Shown here: positions 1-10,182 of the stretch, one piece after another
Numbering within the stretch: position 1 is the first letter of the stretch
Layout: every line of letters begins with the position of its first letter
From: Bryopsis sp. KO-2023
Lineage: Eukaryota > Chlorophyta > Ulvophyceae > Bryopsidales > Bryopsidaceae
Length of the DNA: 64,000 nucleotides
Assembly (NCBI GenBank): GCA_030272585.1
Contig: BSYQ01000005.1
Coordinates: forward strand, 6,231,501 to 6,295,500
Direction of reading: 5' to 3'
Made by a program: the position numbers and the translations under genes
Notes under the pieces: model-generated
Databases searched by the model: none
What the model was told of the DNA's origin: nothing
Seen by the model: only the letters and a program-made list of their open reading frames with translations

Positions 1-764
1 CAAGCTGGGATCTGGTGACATGCAGATGGATATCCAGTCAGACATATGCAGGCAGGCAACTCCGTGACTAAAGAGAGAGTGAAAAAAAAGCACACGTATG
101 CTCACGTTTTCAAATGCAGGGCTTCGATAGGGTGAAAAAAGAAGAGTTTGGGGGGGGAGGGGAAAATGCATTTTGGTCGACTGACGAGAGTATCTACGTC
201 AACGGATACCCAGGGTTATCCTCTTTGTGTTGTTTTCTTTTCCTTGAAGAGATGGTGGGGGGGTGGTTTGCTGTGTGTGTGTCTGGGTTTGCGTCTGATT
301 TCACTTCATATATTGTTGAATATATGTTGCAGTTTGACGAGGCAATGAGAAAGAGATGAGACTCAGGGGTGGGGGGTGGGGGGGTGTAGAGTCTTCGGGA
401 AACATTTGTGAGAATGTGTCTGGTGTAACAGTAACAGCCAGATTTGTAATTTGATGGGGACTGGTGAAATTGGCTTCACCACCCCCAGAATGAACTCATC
501 ATCGAAAAGGGTATTGAACTGGAGAATGGTGTTTGAGCAGATATGCAAATGGCCTTTTCGTTGGTTTCTGAGAGTTCTTTGTGACAAGCAATGATACCTG
601 TTCCACAGTGCACCTGATGTAAATCTTCTTGCTCCAAACAGAACACCAGTCGCTGCGGCAAAGTTAAGAATGGCGAAGGTGTATCGTGAAAACTTGGCAG
701 GATAGTGGAGGTGGGGTGGCCTCCTGAACGGCATGAGCCAACGAGGTTTTGCGGGGGGGGGAGG
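1..764. other. Flank left of the LTR element, no confident gene
   Basis: G-rich and low-complexity on the plus strand. On the minus strand, 734 to 614 could be a short first exon. It has an ATG at 734, forty codons including a hydrophobic stretch (AILNFAAATGVLFGARRF), and a possible donor after 614. I could not find a convincing second exon, so this is only a candidate. If real, it would have been head to head with the AI-2E-like gene before the LTR element landed about 30 bp upstream of its ATG. Confidence 0.25.
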
Positions 765-1116
765 TGTTGTTAAACCAGGTTGAGATTGGGGGAGTTGTGA
801 TTTAGATTGGTGGTATGGGACAGCAGTCTTTAGGATCAACAGGATTAGAGTTAGATCGAATGGCGTTTTCGAGAGGAAGTGGCGTTTCGTCTGACGACAG
901 AAACTCAGCCCGCGTTTTTCTGGCAAGTGGCGTTTCGCCTGAACAGTTAGGATATTAAGGGGAGAAACGGAAAGGAAAAGTTAGAGTGTTTGTAAAAGAC
1001 TATATTACAAGGATCGGGTTGGAAAGTCCCCGATCAGGTCTCGCCTACACACAACACGTTCGCGTCCCCCCTGCGAACGAGGCAATCTCCAAGCACAACT
1101 TCAAACTCTATCAACA
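765..1116 (+). repeat. Left LTR of the 765-6693 element
   Basis: 352 bp, TG...CA, identical to 6342-6693. It contains two copies of the motif AAGTGGCGTTTCG about 60 bp apart, possible promoter elements. The primer-binding site should start at 1117 (TGGTTTCGGAGC). The final A of the LTR is also the first base of the gag ATG, so primer site and gag start overlap. Confidence 0.95.
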
Positions 1117-2462
1117 TGGTTTCGGAGCTCCGTAAGATTCTGATGAAGCACAAGCACGTAACGACGCTGGTCGCGTTCCTGGTACTCACTGTTTTGGAAG
1201 CAACACCGCTTACTGATAAGGAGGTAGTTGCGCAGCTGAGTGACCACCAGGAGATCACCAAAGAACACGAAAAAATACAAAAACAGGTGGAACTATTACG
1301 GGCAGAGTGGACGGATCTAGCAGCTGCTAAGAACAACAACCTCCGGCCACCCAAGCCTACGCCACCTCTGGAAGAAACACCGAAGAAGGAGATAACTATT
1401 CAAAGGTCGACGGAGAGCGGATTTTTCACCTGGCTACGACCCCGCGAAAAAATTTATGTGATCGAAGGGTGTTCGTCCGTCTTTTGCTGCGTGCGAATGG
1501 TGATCGGCGTAGGCTCTCACCTGCTCGAGAAAGCTTTTCAAGCAACCGTCGCTTTTTTCGTCGATCCAGTGACGACCATACATGACGTCTGGGATCGTCT
1601 GCAGGAGATCACGCAGGATGGTGCGATTTGGATTTCGCAGGCGCTGGGTATACTGCTTTTTGTCGGTCTGTTGAACCTATTTGCATATTGCTACCTCTAC
1701 ATTCAACACGTTTTGGGATTCCTAAAGAAAGGTTTTACGCTGTTGGAGCGCATCCCTCTTTGCCGTTTGGTAGTGATGATAGGAAGCAAAGTTTGGCGTC
1801 TACTGAAAGTCACACTTCAGGAACCTCGGGTGGATACTTCGAGGGACCAGGAGTTCAAGGAAATGAAAGCAACACTGGCGGATTTACTTAAACGAAATCA
1901 AGCCGACAACGACAAAAGGTGCACAAAGTGCGGAAAGTTTGGTCATGTCGCCAGGCACTGTCATTCACAACGTCCACTGAGAGCGGACCCACCCTCCGAT
2001 TGGAGAACATCCCAGCCGAAAGTTCATGCAGTCGGAAATGGTGAACTGATCGCGCCTAAGCAGACACACCTTCACACCCCGATTACACTGAATGGTGTGA
2101 CAATCACGAAGTGTCTCATCGACACTGGTGCAGAGGCTAACATTATCCCACTGGCTGATTGTATTCGCCATGGCTTTGCTTATGAAAAAAGTTCTAAAGA
2201 GGACACCCTCATTGGATTCAATGGTTCCAAATCACCGATTGCAGGAAGTGTTACTATGGAGACGTCTGTTGGGCCTATGACTCAGCCAGCCCAGATTCCT
2301 TTCAAGATATCTGCAAACGTTGGGCAGGTGATTCTGGGCTACCCAGGATTGCAACAAGTGGGATTAACGATCAACTGTCAGTCTGGAGAACTGGTGAATA
2401 ATCAAACAGGCAAATGTGTCAGGTGTACAGTTGTCAGAAGATCACCTCCAAAAAACTACTAA
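1116..2462 (+). CDS. gag: Gag-protease frame of the LTR element
   Basis: 448 codons. Residues 10-28 look like a hydrophobic leader and a second hydrophobic segment lies near 168-202 (GILLFVGLLNLFAYCYLY). Membrane-like stretches are unusual in Gag. A CCHC zinc knuckle (CTKCGKFGHVARHC) lies near residue 269 and an aspartic protease active site (DTGA) near 335. The frame ends in an overlap with pol that carries a frameshift signal. The zinc knuckle and protease are firm; the meaning of the hydrophobic segments is inference. Confidence 0.88.
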   Translation: MVSELRKILMKHKHVTTLVAFLVLTVLEATPLTDKEVVAQLSDHQEITKEHEKIQKQVELLRAEWTDLAAAKNNNLRPPKPTPPLEETPKKEITIQRSTESGFFTWLRPREKIYVIEGCSSVFCCVRMVIGVGSHLLEKAFQATVAFFVDPVTTIHDVWDRLQEITQDGAIWISQALGILLFVGLLNLFAYCYLYIQHVLGFLKKGFTLLERIPLCRLVVMIGSKVWRLLKVTLQEPRVDTSRDQEFKEMKATLADLLKRNQADNDKRCTKCGKFGHVARHCHSQRPLRADPPSDWRTSQPKVHAVGNGELIAPKQTHLHTPITLNGVTITKCLIDTGAEANIIPLADCIRHGFAYEKSSKEDTLIGFNGSKSPIAGSVTMETSVGPMTQPAQIPFKISANVGQVILGYPGLQQVGLTINCQSGELVNNQTGKCVRCTVVRRSPPKNY

Positions 2463-5287
2463 AGCCCCCGGAAGGGGGCACACTGACCCTGACTCAGCTG
2501 TGGCCACTAGAATCCGGCCCAGGGATGATATCCAGGACCAATGACACACTCACCGTACTGGCAGGCAAGTCACATTTCATACCTCCTCTCACCTGGAAAA
2601 TGCTCTATTTACCATTCAGCATGTCGGTCATTGGAGGAGTCACCATCACCTCGGCCATCCATCGTACGGGAATCACCTCTGGAATCAGCACCACCGCAAC
2701 AGGACACCTGCGTGTTGAGGTGTACAACAGTACCACGGAAGTACTTCATTTCACTCCCAGGTCGCAGATGATCCATCTGGCTGGCCTGTCAGACTGGCAA
2801 GTACGGAAACTGGAGTCGCCACCAGAGGATTACACTGTCGCCACCCTGACATCATACCCAGAAACTGCGATCGACGCTGAGACTATTCAAAGGGAGGTGT
2901 GCGAGCGCTTCCCTGATGTCGGCGACCTCAGCGAACACCCCATCATTCCACCTATGGCCCAGCTGCAAGTCGAACTGAGGGATCTTCCTCATGTCACACC
3001 TACTGAAAACGGAAGTCGGACACAGTATAGCATGGACTCAGTGGCGGACAGACGAGTCGTCCAAGCACTTCTGGATGAATACGAGCACAAAGGCTACATC
3101 CAGTCGGTAACACCTTCGGATTCTGTCTACCTAAATCCCCTGCTGCCTGTGCGTAAGCCTAACAACACATACAGGCTGACAAACGACTTCAGAAAGCTCA
3201 ACGCTTATTTCAGACACGGATCACCTCCCAACACAGAGACTAACGATACCTGGCGCGCCATGTATGACATAGACCCCGAATGGAAATATTTCTGTCGCAT
3301 CGATCTCAAAGATGCATTTTTTTCAATCCCAATCTCCGAGGATCTGTCTAAGTTCTGTGGCTTCACGTGGGGTCCTCGACGCTATATTTGGAAGCGATTA
3401 CCACAAGGCTTTTTGTGGTCGTCCGTGCTATTTGCGGAGAGAACTGCACATGTGTTGAGAGGACTTCCATGTATACAATATGCGGATGACATCCTGGTGG
3501 GCGCCTCCAATCGACAGGACCTACTGGAAACCGTCCTCCAAATATATGATCGACTCAATGAGTACGGCATGAAGGTTAACAACAGCAAAGTAGTGTGGTT
3601 AACCGAGGAAATCACATTCCTCGGCTACCGCATCAGAGATGGGCGATGGGATTTGGGGCCTTATTTGGAAGAAAAATGTGAACAGCTGGGGCAGATCCAA
3701 TCGGTGAAAGATCTCCAGCGGATCATCGGAATTATATCTTACTGCAGGAGAGCGATTCAGAATGTCGAAGTGTTACTAGCGCCGTTGCGCGCGCATCTGC
3801 GCACAGCACTGGAACGGGGCAAGGTCAACTGGCAAGTAATCACTGAAGAATCGCATCAGATTGTTCGTGCAACTATGAAAAGTCAGCGTCAGTTACTGAC
3901 TACAGGCGTTACGCCTAAATCTTTTACTCTGGAAAGCGATTGGTCGTCGGGGTTCGCAGGATACATGCTGTTCATGTACCCGACCAACACCCAACAATTC
4001 GAAGCTAACGTTGTGGACATGGGGAGTGCGGTAATGGCTTTACCCACCTCCAGTTATTTAGGCGAGCTCAAGGCGCTCATTTGGGCGTGTAAGAAAACCC
4101 GCGCAATGCGTGGCGACACACACACTGACATCAGGACAGACAATTGTGCATTGGCCACCAAACTACAAGCTGGCGCAATAACGACGACAGACGTCAGGGA
4201 AGCTCGTCTACTGGGTTGGTTTTTTCAAAACGAAGCACACTCAACTGTCACCTTTGTGCCTGGCACTGATAACGTTGGTGCGGATTTACTTTCTCGCCCC
4301 CACAAAGCCACCTCCAGCCACACAATCCAGGCTCTGCAACCTACTACTGATTCCATCCCTGAGGACATCTGGACAGTCATTCACCAAGGTCACACAAGCA
4401 CCGATGGAACATGGCGACGAGCGAAGCTCCTGGGGTTCGACTATACACGATCAACCATAGCCAGTAAGATCTGCACCTGTGGGCCATGCCAACAATTCGA
4501 AACTCTCAATCTCACCACACCCTATGGTAGCTCGCCCACCCCAATGCGACCTAACCATATCATCTCCATCGACCATATTGGACCACTGCCTCCCATCGAC
4601 GGCTATCGATATGTGGCCCTCATCATTGACCACCTCACTCGGTATATTCAGGTCACACCTACAAAAAGTACAGGAGCCACTGAGGTAGTCTCTGCTCTGC
4701 AACACTGGAAAGACACTCGAGGACGTTTTCACACCATTATGTGTGATAATGCTGCATCTTTTCGCGGCAGAATTTTCAACTTATGGCTGGCTGACAACAA
4801 TATCGCTTTGATTATGACACCTCCACACCTCCACCGAGCACACGGAATATGTGAACGCGCCAACAGAAATTTCCTGGAGCGCACAAGGCGAATTCTCGCT
4901 GATGAAAAACATGGACGCTGGCCTGATGTGATGCCACAGGCTGCTGCAGCCTGCAATGACATGGTGCATCGCATCACAGGCGACACCCCCCGACGTTTCT
5001 GGACTGCAAGCGAAGCAGCCTGGGCAGCCGCCCACACTAACATGGCGCATTCTCGTGCTCTTGTCAACAGAACTCGCACTGGCTCCCCTAAACGCTGGCG
5101 ACTGGGTGCAAAGGTCTGGGTGTATGACATGCGTCACACAGGCGCACTTCGAGGGAAGTTCCGCCCTCGCTGGATCGGACCAGGACGGATAGCCCACCAA
5201 CTCTCTGAAACGAGGTGGGAGGTCAACATGCATGATGGCCGCCGTGTCACCATGCATGCTGACTACATCAAAGACTACGCGCTCTGA
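2414..5287 (+). CDS. pol: Pol frame: reverse transcriptase, RNase H, integrase
   Basis: 957 codons in the -1 frame relative to gag. RT motifs include the IDLKDAFF block and YADD near residue 355. RNase H begins near residue 505 (ESDWSSGFAGY). Integrase has an N-terminal Cys motif (CTCGPC) and a DDE triad at about D720, D778 and E814, with the canonical 35-residue D-E gap. The C-terminal basic region with YDMRHTGALRGKFRPRW resembles the gypsy integrase tail. The frame ends TGA at 5285-5287. Confidence 0.93.
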   Translation: MCQVYSCQKITSKKLLKPPEGGTLTLTQLWPLESGPGMISRTNDTLTVLAGKSHFIPPLTWKMLYLPFSMSVIGGVTITSAIHRTGITSGISTTATGHLRVEVYNSTTEVLHFTPRSQMIHLAGLSDWQVRKLESPPEDYTVATLTSYPETAIDAETIQREVCERFPDVGDLSEHPIIPPMAQLQVELRDLPHVTPTENGSRTQYSMDSVADRRVVQALLDEYEHKGYIQSVTPSDSVYLNPLLPVRKPNNTYRLTNDFRKLNAYFRHGSPPNTETNDTWRAMYDIDPEWKYFCRIDLKDAFFSIPISEDLSKFCGFTWGPRRYIWKRLPQGFLWSSVLFAERTAHVLRGLPCIQYADDILVGASNRQDLLETVLQIYDRLNEYGMKVNNSKVVWLTEEITFLGYRIRDGRWDLGPYLEEKCEQLGQIQSVKDLQRIIGIISYCRRAIQNVEVLLAPLRAHLRTALERGKVNWQVITEESHQIVRATMKSQRQLLTTGVTPKSFTLESDWSSGFAGYMLFMYPTNTQQFEANVVDMGSAVMALPTSSYLGELKALIWACKKTRAMRGDTHTDIRTDNCALATKLQAGAITTTDVREARLLGWFFQNEAHSTVTFVPGTDNVGADLLSRPHKATSSHTIQALQPTTDSIPEDIWTVIHQGHTSTDGTWRRAKLLGFDYTRSTIASKICTCGPCQQFETLNLTTPYGSSPTPMRPNHIISIDHIGPLPPIDGYRYVALIIDHLTRYIQVTPTKSTGATEVVSALQHWKDTRGRFHTIMCDNAASFRGRIFNLWLADNNIALIMTPPHLHRAHGICERANRNFLERTRRILADEKHGRWPDVMPQAAAACNDMVHRITGDTPRRFWTASEAAWAAAHTNMAHSRALVNRTRTGSPKRWRLGAKVWVYDMRHTGALRGKFRPRWIGPGRIAHQLSETRWEVNMHDGRRVTMHADYIKDYAL
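2450..2479 (+). promoter_or_regulatory. -1 ribosomal frameshift signal between gag and pol
   Basis: A slippery heptamer A-AAA-AAC lies in the gag frame at 2450-2456. A 7-nt spacer containing the gag stop follows, then a perfect 6-bp GC stem (2464-2469 with 2474-2479) closed by a GGAA tetraloop. Heptamer, spacer length and downstream hairpin match the classic retroviral -1 signal. Pol lies in the -1 frame and overlaps gag, as expected for this mechanism. Confidence 0.88.
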
Positions 5288-5289
5288 GG

Positions 5290-6341
5290 TTGAGTAGGTA
5301 GAAAAAAAAAAAAAAAAACTGTGGGGTGCTGTGCCATAGCCATTTATCACTTTCATAATCATAATCATAATCATAATTACAACCCACAGCAAAAGAGAGC
5401 CATCACCCTCTATGATGCTGGAACAAAGACAAAAAGGAAAGAAAAGAAAGAGAAAAACAAAAAAAAAAAACAAAAACATTTATCACTTTCGAACTGGCTT
5501 TGGGCTTTCTTTCTTTCCCAATTATGAAGTAACTTATTTCTTTATTTTTTTGGAACTGGATTAAGCCTGGGATTTTTCGATTTTTGATACCGCTTTTTTC
5601 GGCTTCGCACTGAGGTTAAGGTGTCGGTTTGGGCATCGACTGTTATTGGGTTTTTTATTTTTCCTATTTTCGCCCTAGTCTGGCTCTCTCTCTTTTTTCG
5701 AACTGGCTTTAGCCATTTTTTTCCGCACTGGGTGTGCGTTTCTTTTAAGTTCGAACTCAATTGGGGCTGCTGTGCATTTTGCTGGGTTTTGGGTTTTTCT
5801 TTTAGAACTGCCATAGCAATTTATCCCTTTCGCACTGACTTTGGGCTTTCTTTCTGTCCCAATTATGAAGTAACTTATTTCTTTATTTTTTTGGAACTGG
5901 ATTAAGCCTGGGGCTTTTCGATTTGTTGATACCGCTTTTTTCGGCTTCGCACTAAGGTTGGGGTGTCGGTTTGGGCATAGACTGTGATTGGGTTTTTTAT
6001 TTAGCCTTCTGGGTCTCTTTTTTTTTTCGAACTGGCTTTAGCCCTCTTAGTTATCCGCACTGGGTGTGCGTTTCTTTTTAGTTCGAACTCAATTGGGACT
6101 GCTGGGGTTTATTTTTTCTTTCCTTTTTCGGCGAACTGCCACAGCAAAATTTCAATTTCGAACTGGATTTGGGCTTTTTTCCTTTTTCCCAAATATGAAG
6201 TAACTTATTTCTTTATTTTTTCGAACGGGATTAGGCCTGGGATTTTTCTCTTTTTCCGTTTGACTTTTTTTTCTTTTCTTTTTCTTTTCTATTTTTCCTT
6301 TTCTTTCTTCGGAGTTCTACAGCTCCAGGTGGGTGGGCCCA
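5290..6341 (+). repeat. Tandem repeats between pol and the right LTR
   Basis: T-rich, apparently non-coding. About three diverged copies of a unit near 335 bp can be lined up on the shared string ATGAAGTAACTTATTTC at about 5524, 5864 and 6195. Each also repeats a block like GGATTAAGCCTGGG and most repeat CGGCTTCGCACT. A CATAAT microsatellite lies at about 5354-5380. The stretch ends with a purine-rich tract (AGGTGGGTGGGCCCA) adjoining the right LTR, a plausible polypurine tract. Confidence 0.8.
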
Positions 6342-6693
6342 TGTTGTTAAACCAGGTTGAGATTGGGGGAGTTGTGATTTAGATTGGTGGTATGGGACAG
6401 CAGTCTTTAGGATCAACAGGATTAGAGTTAGATCGAATGGCGTTTTCGAGAGGAAGTGGCGTTTCGTCTGACGACAGAAACTCAGCCCGCGTTTTTCTGG
6501 CAAGTGGCGTTTCGCCTGAACAGTTAGGATATTAAGGGGAGAAACGGAAAGGAAAAGTTAGAGTGTTTGTAAAAGACTATATTACAAGGATCGGGTTGGA
6601 AAGTCCCCGATCAGGTCTCGCCTACACACAACACGTTCGCGTCCCCCCTGCGAACGAGGCAATCTCCAAGCACAACTTCAAACTCTATCAACA
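6342..6693 (+). repeat. Right LTR of the 765-6693 element
   Basis: 352 bp, identical by eye to 765-1116, followed by the target-site copy GGAGG at 6694-6698. The direct repeats are perfect, so the insertion is recent. Confidence 0.95.
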
Positions 6694-6908
6694 GGAGGTG
6701 CTGGTTCACCCCTGCTGCTTCGACAGATACCCAAAGACAACCATGTCAGTCAGGTAGACCCCATGTCTGACGGAGCAAGATTCGGTTACTGTTTGTTTTC
6801 AGCGAACACGAAACCACGCCAGCGCCAACGTCTTTCAGTTCACAACACCTGCGAGACGGGTTCGGGAAATGTTTGGTGGGGTTCGAGAGACATAGACTCC
6901 CGGGAAAC

Positions 6909-9900
6909 ATGAACTTTCAGGGATTGACGGGCAATCGAGCCCCGTGTTTCAACTCCCGAACGGTACACGCTGCCCGTGGGCGTCGGGCGGAAACCTGGAG
7001 CTCTTCCAAATGGAGAGTGGAGAATCGTTGCTATGGTCGTCGCACGATATCGAATGGGGGAAACGCCACGCGACAATGTGGACAAGTCAGTGCGTTGCGA
7101 CTTGCGATATTGATCGAACGTAGGCGTCGGGAAAAACTCACAGGGATGGTGTATTCTTCGTCCGTTGAGACGTATCCTGGCTCCACGGACGAAGTCTCAG
7201 AAGGGGCCCCCGACGATGCTGAGGAGGTGCCTGAGGGTGGGGATACCAACGGGGACTTCTATAAGTGGATGAAGCAAGTTCCGTTTCAGAGGGTGGCAGC
7301 TTGGACTCTCGTGGGCGTCGTTGCTTATCAGCTGAAGGACTTCTTTGGGGTAAGTCCTAAACCAGGGTTGCTGGGGGCAGCATCAAGAATAAGTTTTGTC
7401 CTGGACATGATGCAATTCTAGACGAAATGACATCTGAATGGGGTTTCCAAAAGAATGTTGGGCAATGCAATCGATGGGGGTTCAACAAAGTGATAGGATG
7501 TGCAAACGGAAGAGGGGGTTGTTTTCAGGAGTTTTTTTTATTTTGTTTGTTTTGAGCTTTGATACTTTCAAAGTGAAGGCCACCATCGAGGTCTTTGATT
7601 TCAAATTAGGGAAAGAATGAAAAAATACTAAGGGTGTTTAAAAAAAGCGAAGCAAAGTCTGTGTGTTGTTGAACACATACTAGATTCACCCGAAAAAAAA
7701 GAAAAGAAAAAACAACTGGAAATGGATAAGTATAGCATACTTATATGTACATAAAAGCCAAAATCCCTGCTGGAGAAAGCGAAATGAATAGGAGCTTCTC
7801 TCGATCTGCTTGGTTTTGGGGTTGATGATCAAATGATGATATTTTCGAATGCTTCTGTCCAGATATTCATGGGGTCCTTCATAATGTCCTCGATTGGTAA
7901 TAGTTTCGTCGAAATGGCAGGCTCCACTCCGGTGCTGGCCCCCATCCCTCCCAACGCAAGGCGGCGGCTCTTGGTCGTGTTTTACTTTGCATCCATCATT
8001 GCTTTATTCACTTTGTTCGGGGCCACCACGATTCCTGACATCGCAAGAGAAGGGGTCGATTTTGTGCAAAGATTGCAAAACGACAACATTTGGGTGGTGG
8101 TGTTGGAGAAAATGCGATCAGGGCTCGGGTAAGAAAGTCAAACCTTGCAACAGCTGAAGGGTTTTTTCCTGCGGGGGGGAGCCTTTGTTAAGAGTGAGGA
8201 TTGTTTTGACAATTGGGAGATCACTGAGTAAAACTAAAAGGTAAAAATTGGAGATTTGCATTATCAAGGACCGAGCTGAACATTCATTAGCTAAACTAGC
8301 TCTAGAAATACGGAAATAGGGTGGGAAATAAAACTGGGATGTTTCTTGCTGGAGGTAATGATGAAAAACAAAGCCTTGTGTTTTGCCCAGGGACAACATC
8401 ATGGAGCAATTTGAAAGATTGCTGTTACTGGCCAGCTCAGAAAACATCATGGAGGCATCGTCCAGTTTGGGACAGGTAAGAAAAGGGGCATAATTCTTGC
8501 CTGTATTAACACAGTCAGTCATCCGTGTGCAAAGGAATTTTTGCCTTGCCTATGATAGGATGTTTTGATGGGAAATGGCAAGCACATAAAGAGAGATGGA
8601 TTTTCAGTCCAAAGCTTACGTTGCATTGAAGAAAACATCCGGACATTATTTATTATCATTGTTTTTTTTATTTATTTCTGCACGTTTTACAGCGTCAGAT
8701 TTGAATGCAGGCATGGACAGCCGATCGCACCTACCAATTGGGGATGGTCATGCAAAAACTGTTGAGGGGGTACACAGAGGCTGCCGTTTTATTCACATCG
8801 GTCCTGCTCAGCTTTGTGACGAGGTTTACCCTGCAACTGCTGGTCAGCATGATTTTGAGCTTCATGTTGGTGTGGGACTTCACCGCCATCAAGGAAGGGA
8901 TCCAAAGCCTGAGAAACTCGAGGCTGTCGGCAGTTTATTATGAGGTGGCCCCCAGTCTCCAAGTCTTTGGGAAGCTTTTTGGAAAAGCGCTGCAAGCTCA
9001 GGTGTGCGTTTGTGCCTGGTCACATGCATAAAATAGGAAATCGAATTCGATGAAGAAATTTGTGCACACTCGTAGTTTCTTTCATTTTCAGAAATTTGCA
9101 GGAATGAGGGAAACAGATTTATGTGCCGAAAGTGAGACCATTCAAGTGAAATATATGCTTCAGGCTGACTGACTTGGCATCAAATTCATGAAATCATGGG
9201 CTGATTCAACCTGGACAACACAAGTATATGCAGAAAGGATTTCAGTTCAATGGGTCCAGTGCATGATTTCGCCCCAGTTTAAATTTTGATGTGTGCTGTG
9301 GTTTTGCAGGCTAGAATCGCCTGTGTGAACACATTGCTGACAGCCATCGGGTTATGCGTACTCCGGATCCCGAACTTAGGGCTGCTTTCGCTGTTCGTTT
9401 TCATCTGTGGGTTCATCCCGGTGGCTGGGGTGTTCATGTCCACCTCGCCCATGGCTTTCATTGCATTGACGGAGTACGGATTTATGAAACTGGCTGCAGT
9501 GATGTTGCTAGTCACAGGGATTCATTTCGTGGAGGCGTATGCGCTGAATCCCCTCATATACTCGGCCCACCTCAAACTGCATCCCCTCCTGGTGCTGTCT
9601 GCTCTTGTGGTTGCGGAGCATTCTTTGGGAGTCTGGGGTTTGATGCTGGCAGTTCCTCTGTCGGTGTTCGCGTTGGATTACGTCATCAGGTGCGGGGGAT
9701 AAAACTGTTTTACATGCACAGCAATGTATGGACAGTTAGTAGCACAGTGAGCAGTTTTTTTTCCTTTTTTAAGTTTTTTTTTCCCCTCTCTGATGTGCAC
9801 AGATCAGGCTTTGGCGTTTCTCGATGGTTGATATGTGGAATTCTTGCCCATTGTGTCCATTTTTTCATTGCTATTGATTGATATTTGGCATGCGAAATTT

Positions 9901-10182
9901 TGATTTTTTTTAATGCGTTGCTTCGAGACGGAGACCCCTCAAAATCCACTGAAAATGGGAAAAAAATAACAATTTAATATAAAAGCCCCCGGGTTTTTTC
10001 ACAAATTCTTTTTGTTGCTCCAAGGCTTTGCTGTTCCATAGCCCATCCACTACGCAAATAAGGTATATACTTTTGCGAATGTTAATTGATCTATTTTGCT
10101 TGTTTGCATTTGTGTCAGGTTTCCAAAGTGCACTGTTCCGGAGGTTGCAGCCAAGGAACTGCGTTTCGGACAGAAATCTTGA
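6909..10182 (+). CDS. AI-2E/PerM-family membrane protein, probably organellar
   Basis: Six exons: 6909-7349, 7863-8128, 8391-8475, 8711-9001, 9310-9689, 10119-10182. All phases agree and give 508 residues. After a long Arg/Ser-rich, acid-poor N-terminus (transit-like, residues 1-79) comes an AI-2E transporter domain. It shows FMGSFIMSSIGNSFV, several membrane segments, and the family's C-terminal signature (LVVAEHSLGVWGLMLAVPLSVF). Bacterial relatives export autoinducer-2 or act as Na+/H+ antiporters; function in algae is unknown. ATG 6909 is the first in-frame ATG after the LTR element; 7146 is an alternative start that would drop the leader. The young LTR element ends about 215 bp upstream of the start and so sits in its promoter. 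Confidence 0.88.

Larger units (their letters stand above)
765..6693 (+). mobile_element. LTR retrotransposon, Ty3/gypsy-like order, looks whole and young
   Basis: It is bounded by two 352-bp direct repeats starting TG and ending CA that are identical by eye, and flanked by the 5-bp duplication GGAGG (760-764 and 6694-6698). Inside are a gag/protease frame, a reverse transcriptase-RNase H-integrase frame, about 1 kb of tandem repeats, and a purine-rich tract just before the right LTR. Protease, RT, RNase H then integrase is the order of Metaviridae (Ty3/gypsy) and retroviruses. RT carries YADD rather than the commoner Y[LV]DD, so the clade is uncertain. No envelope-like frame is seen after pol. 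Identical LTRs imply a recent insertion, and I see no obvious breaks. Confidence 0.93.
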
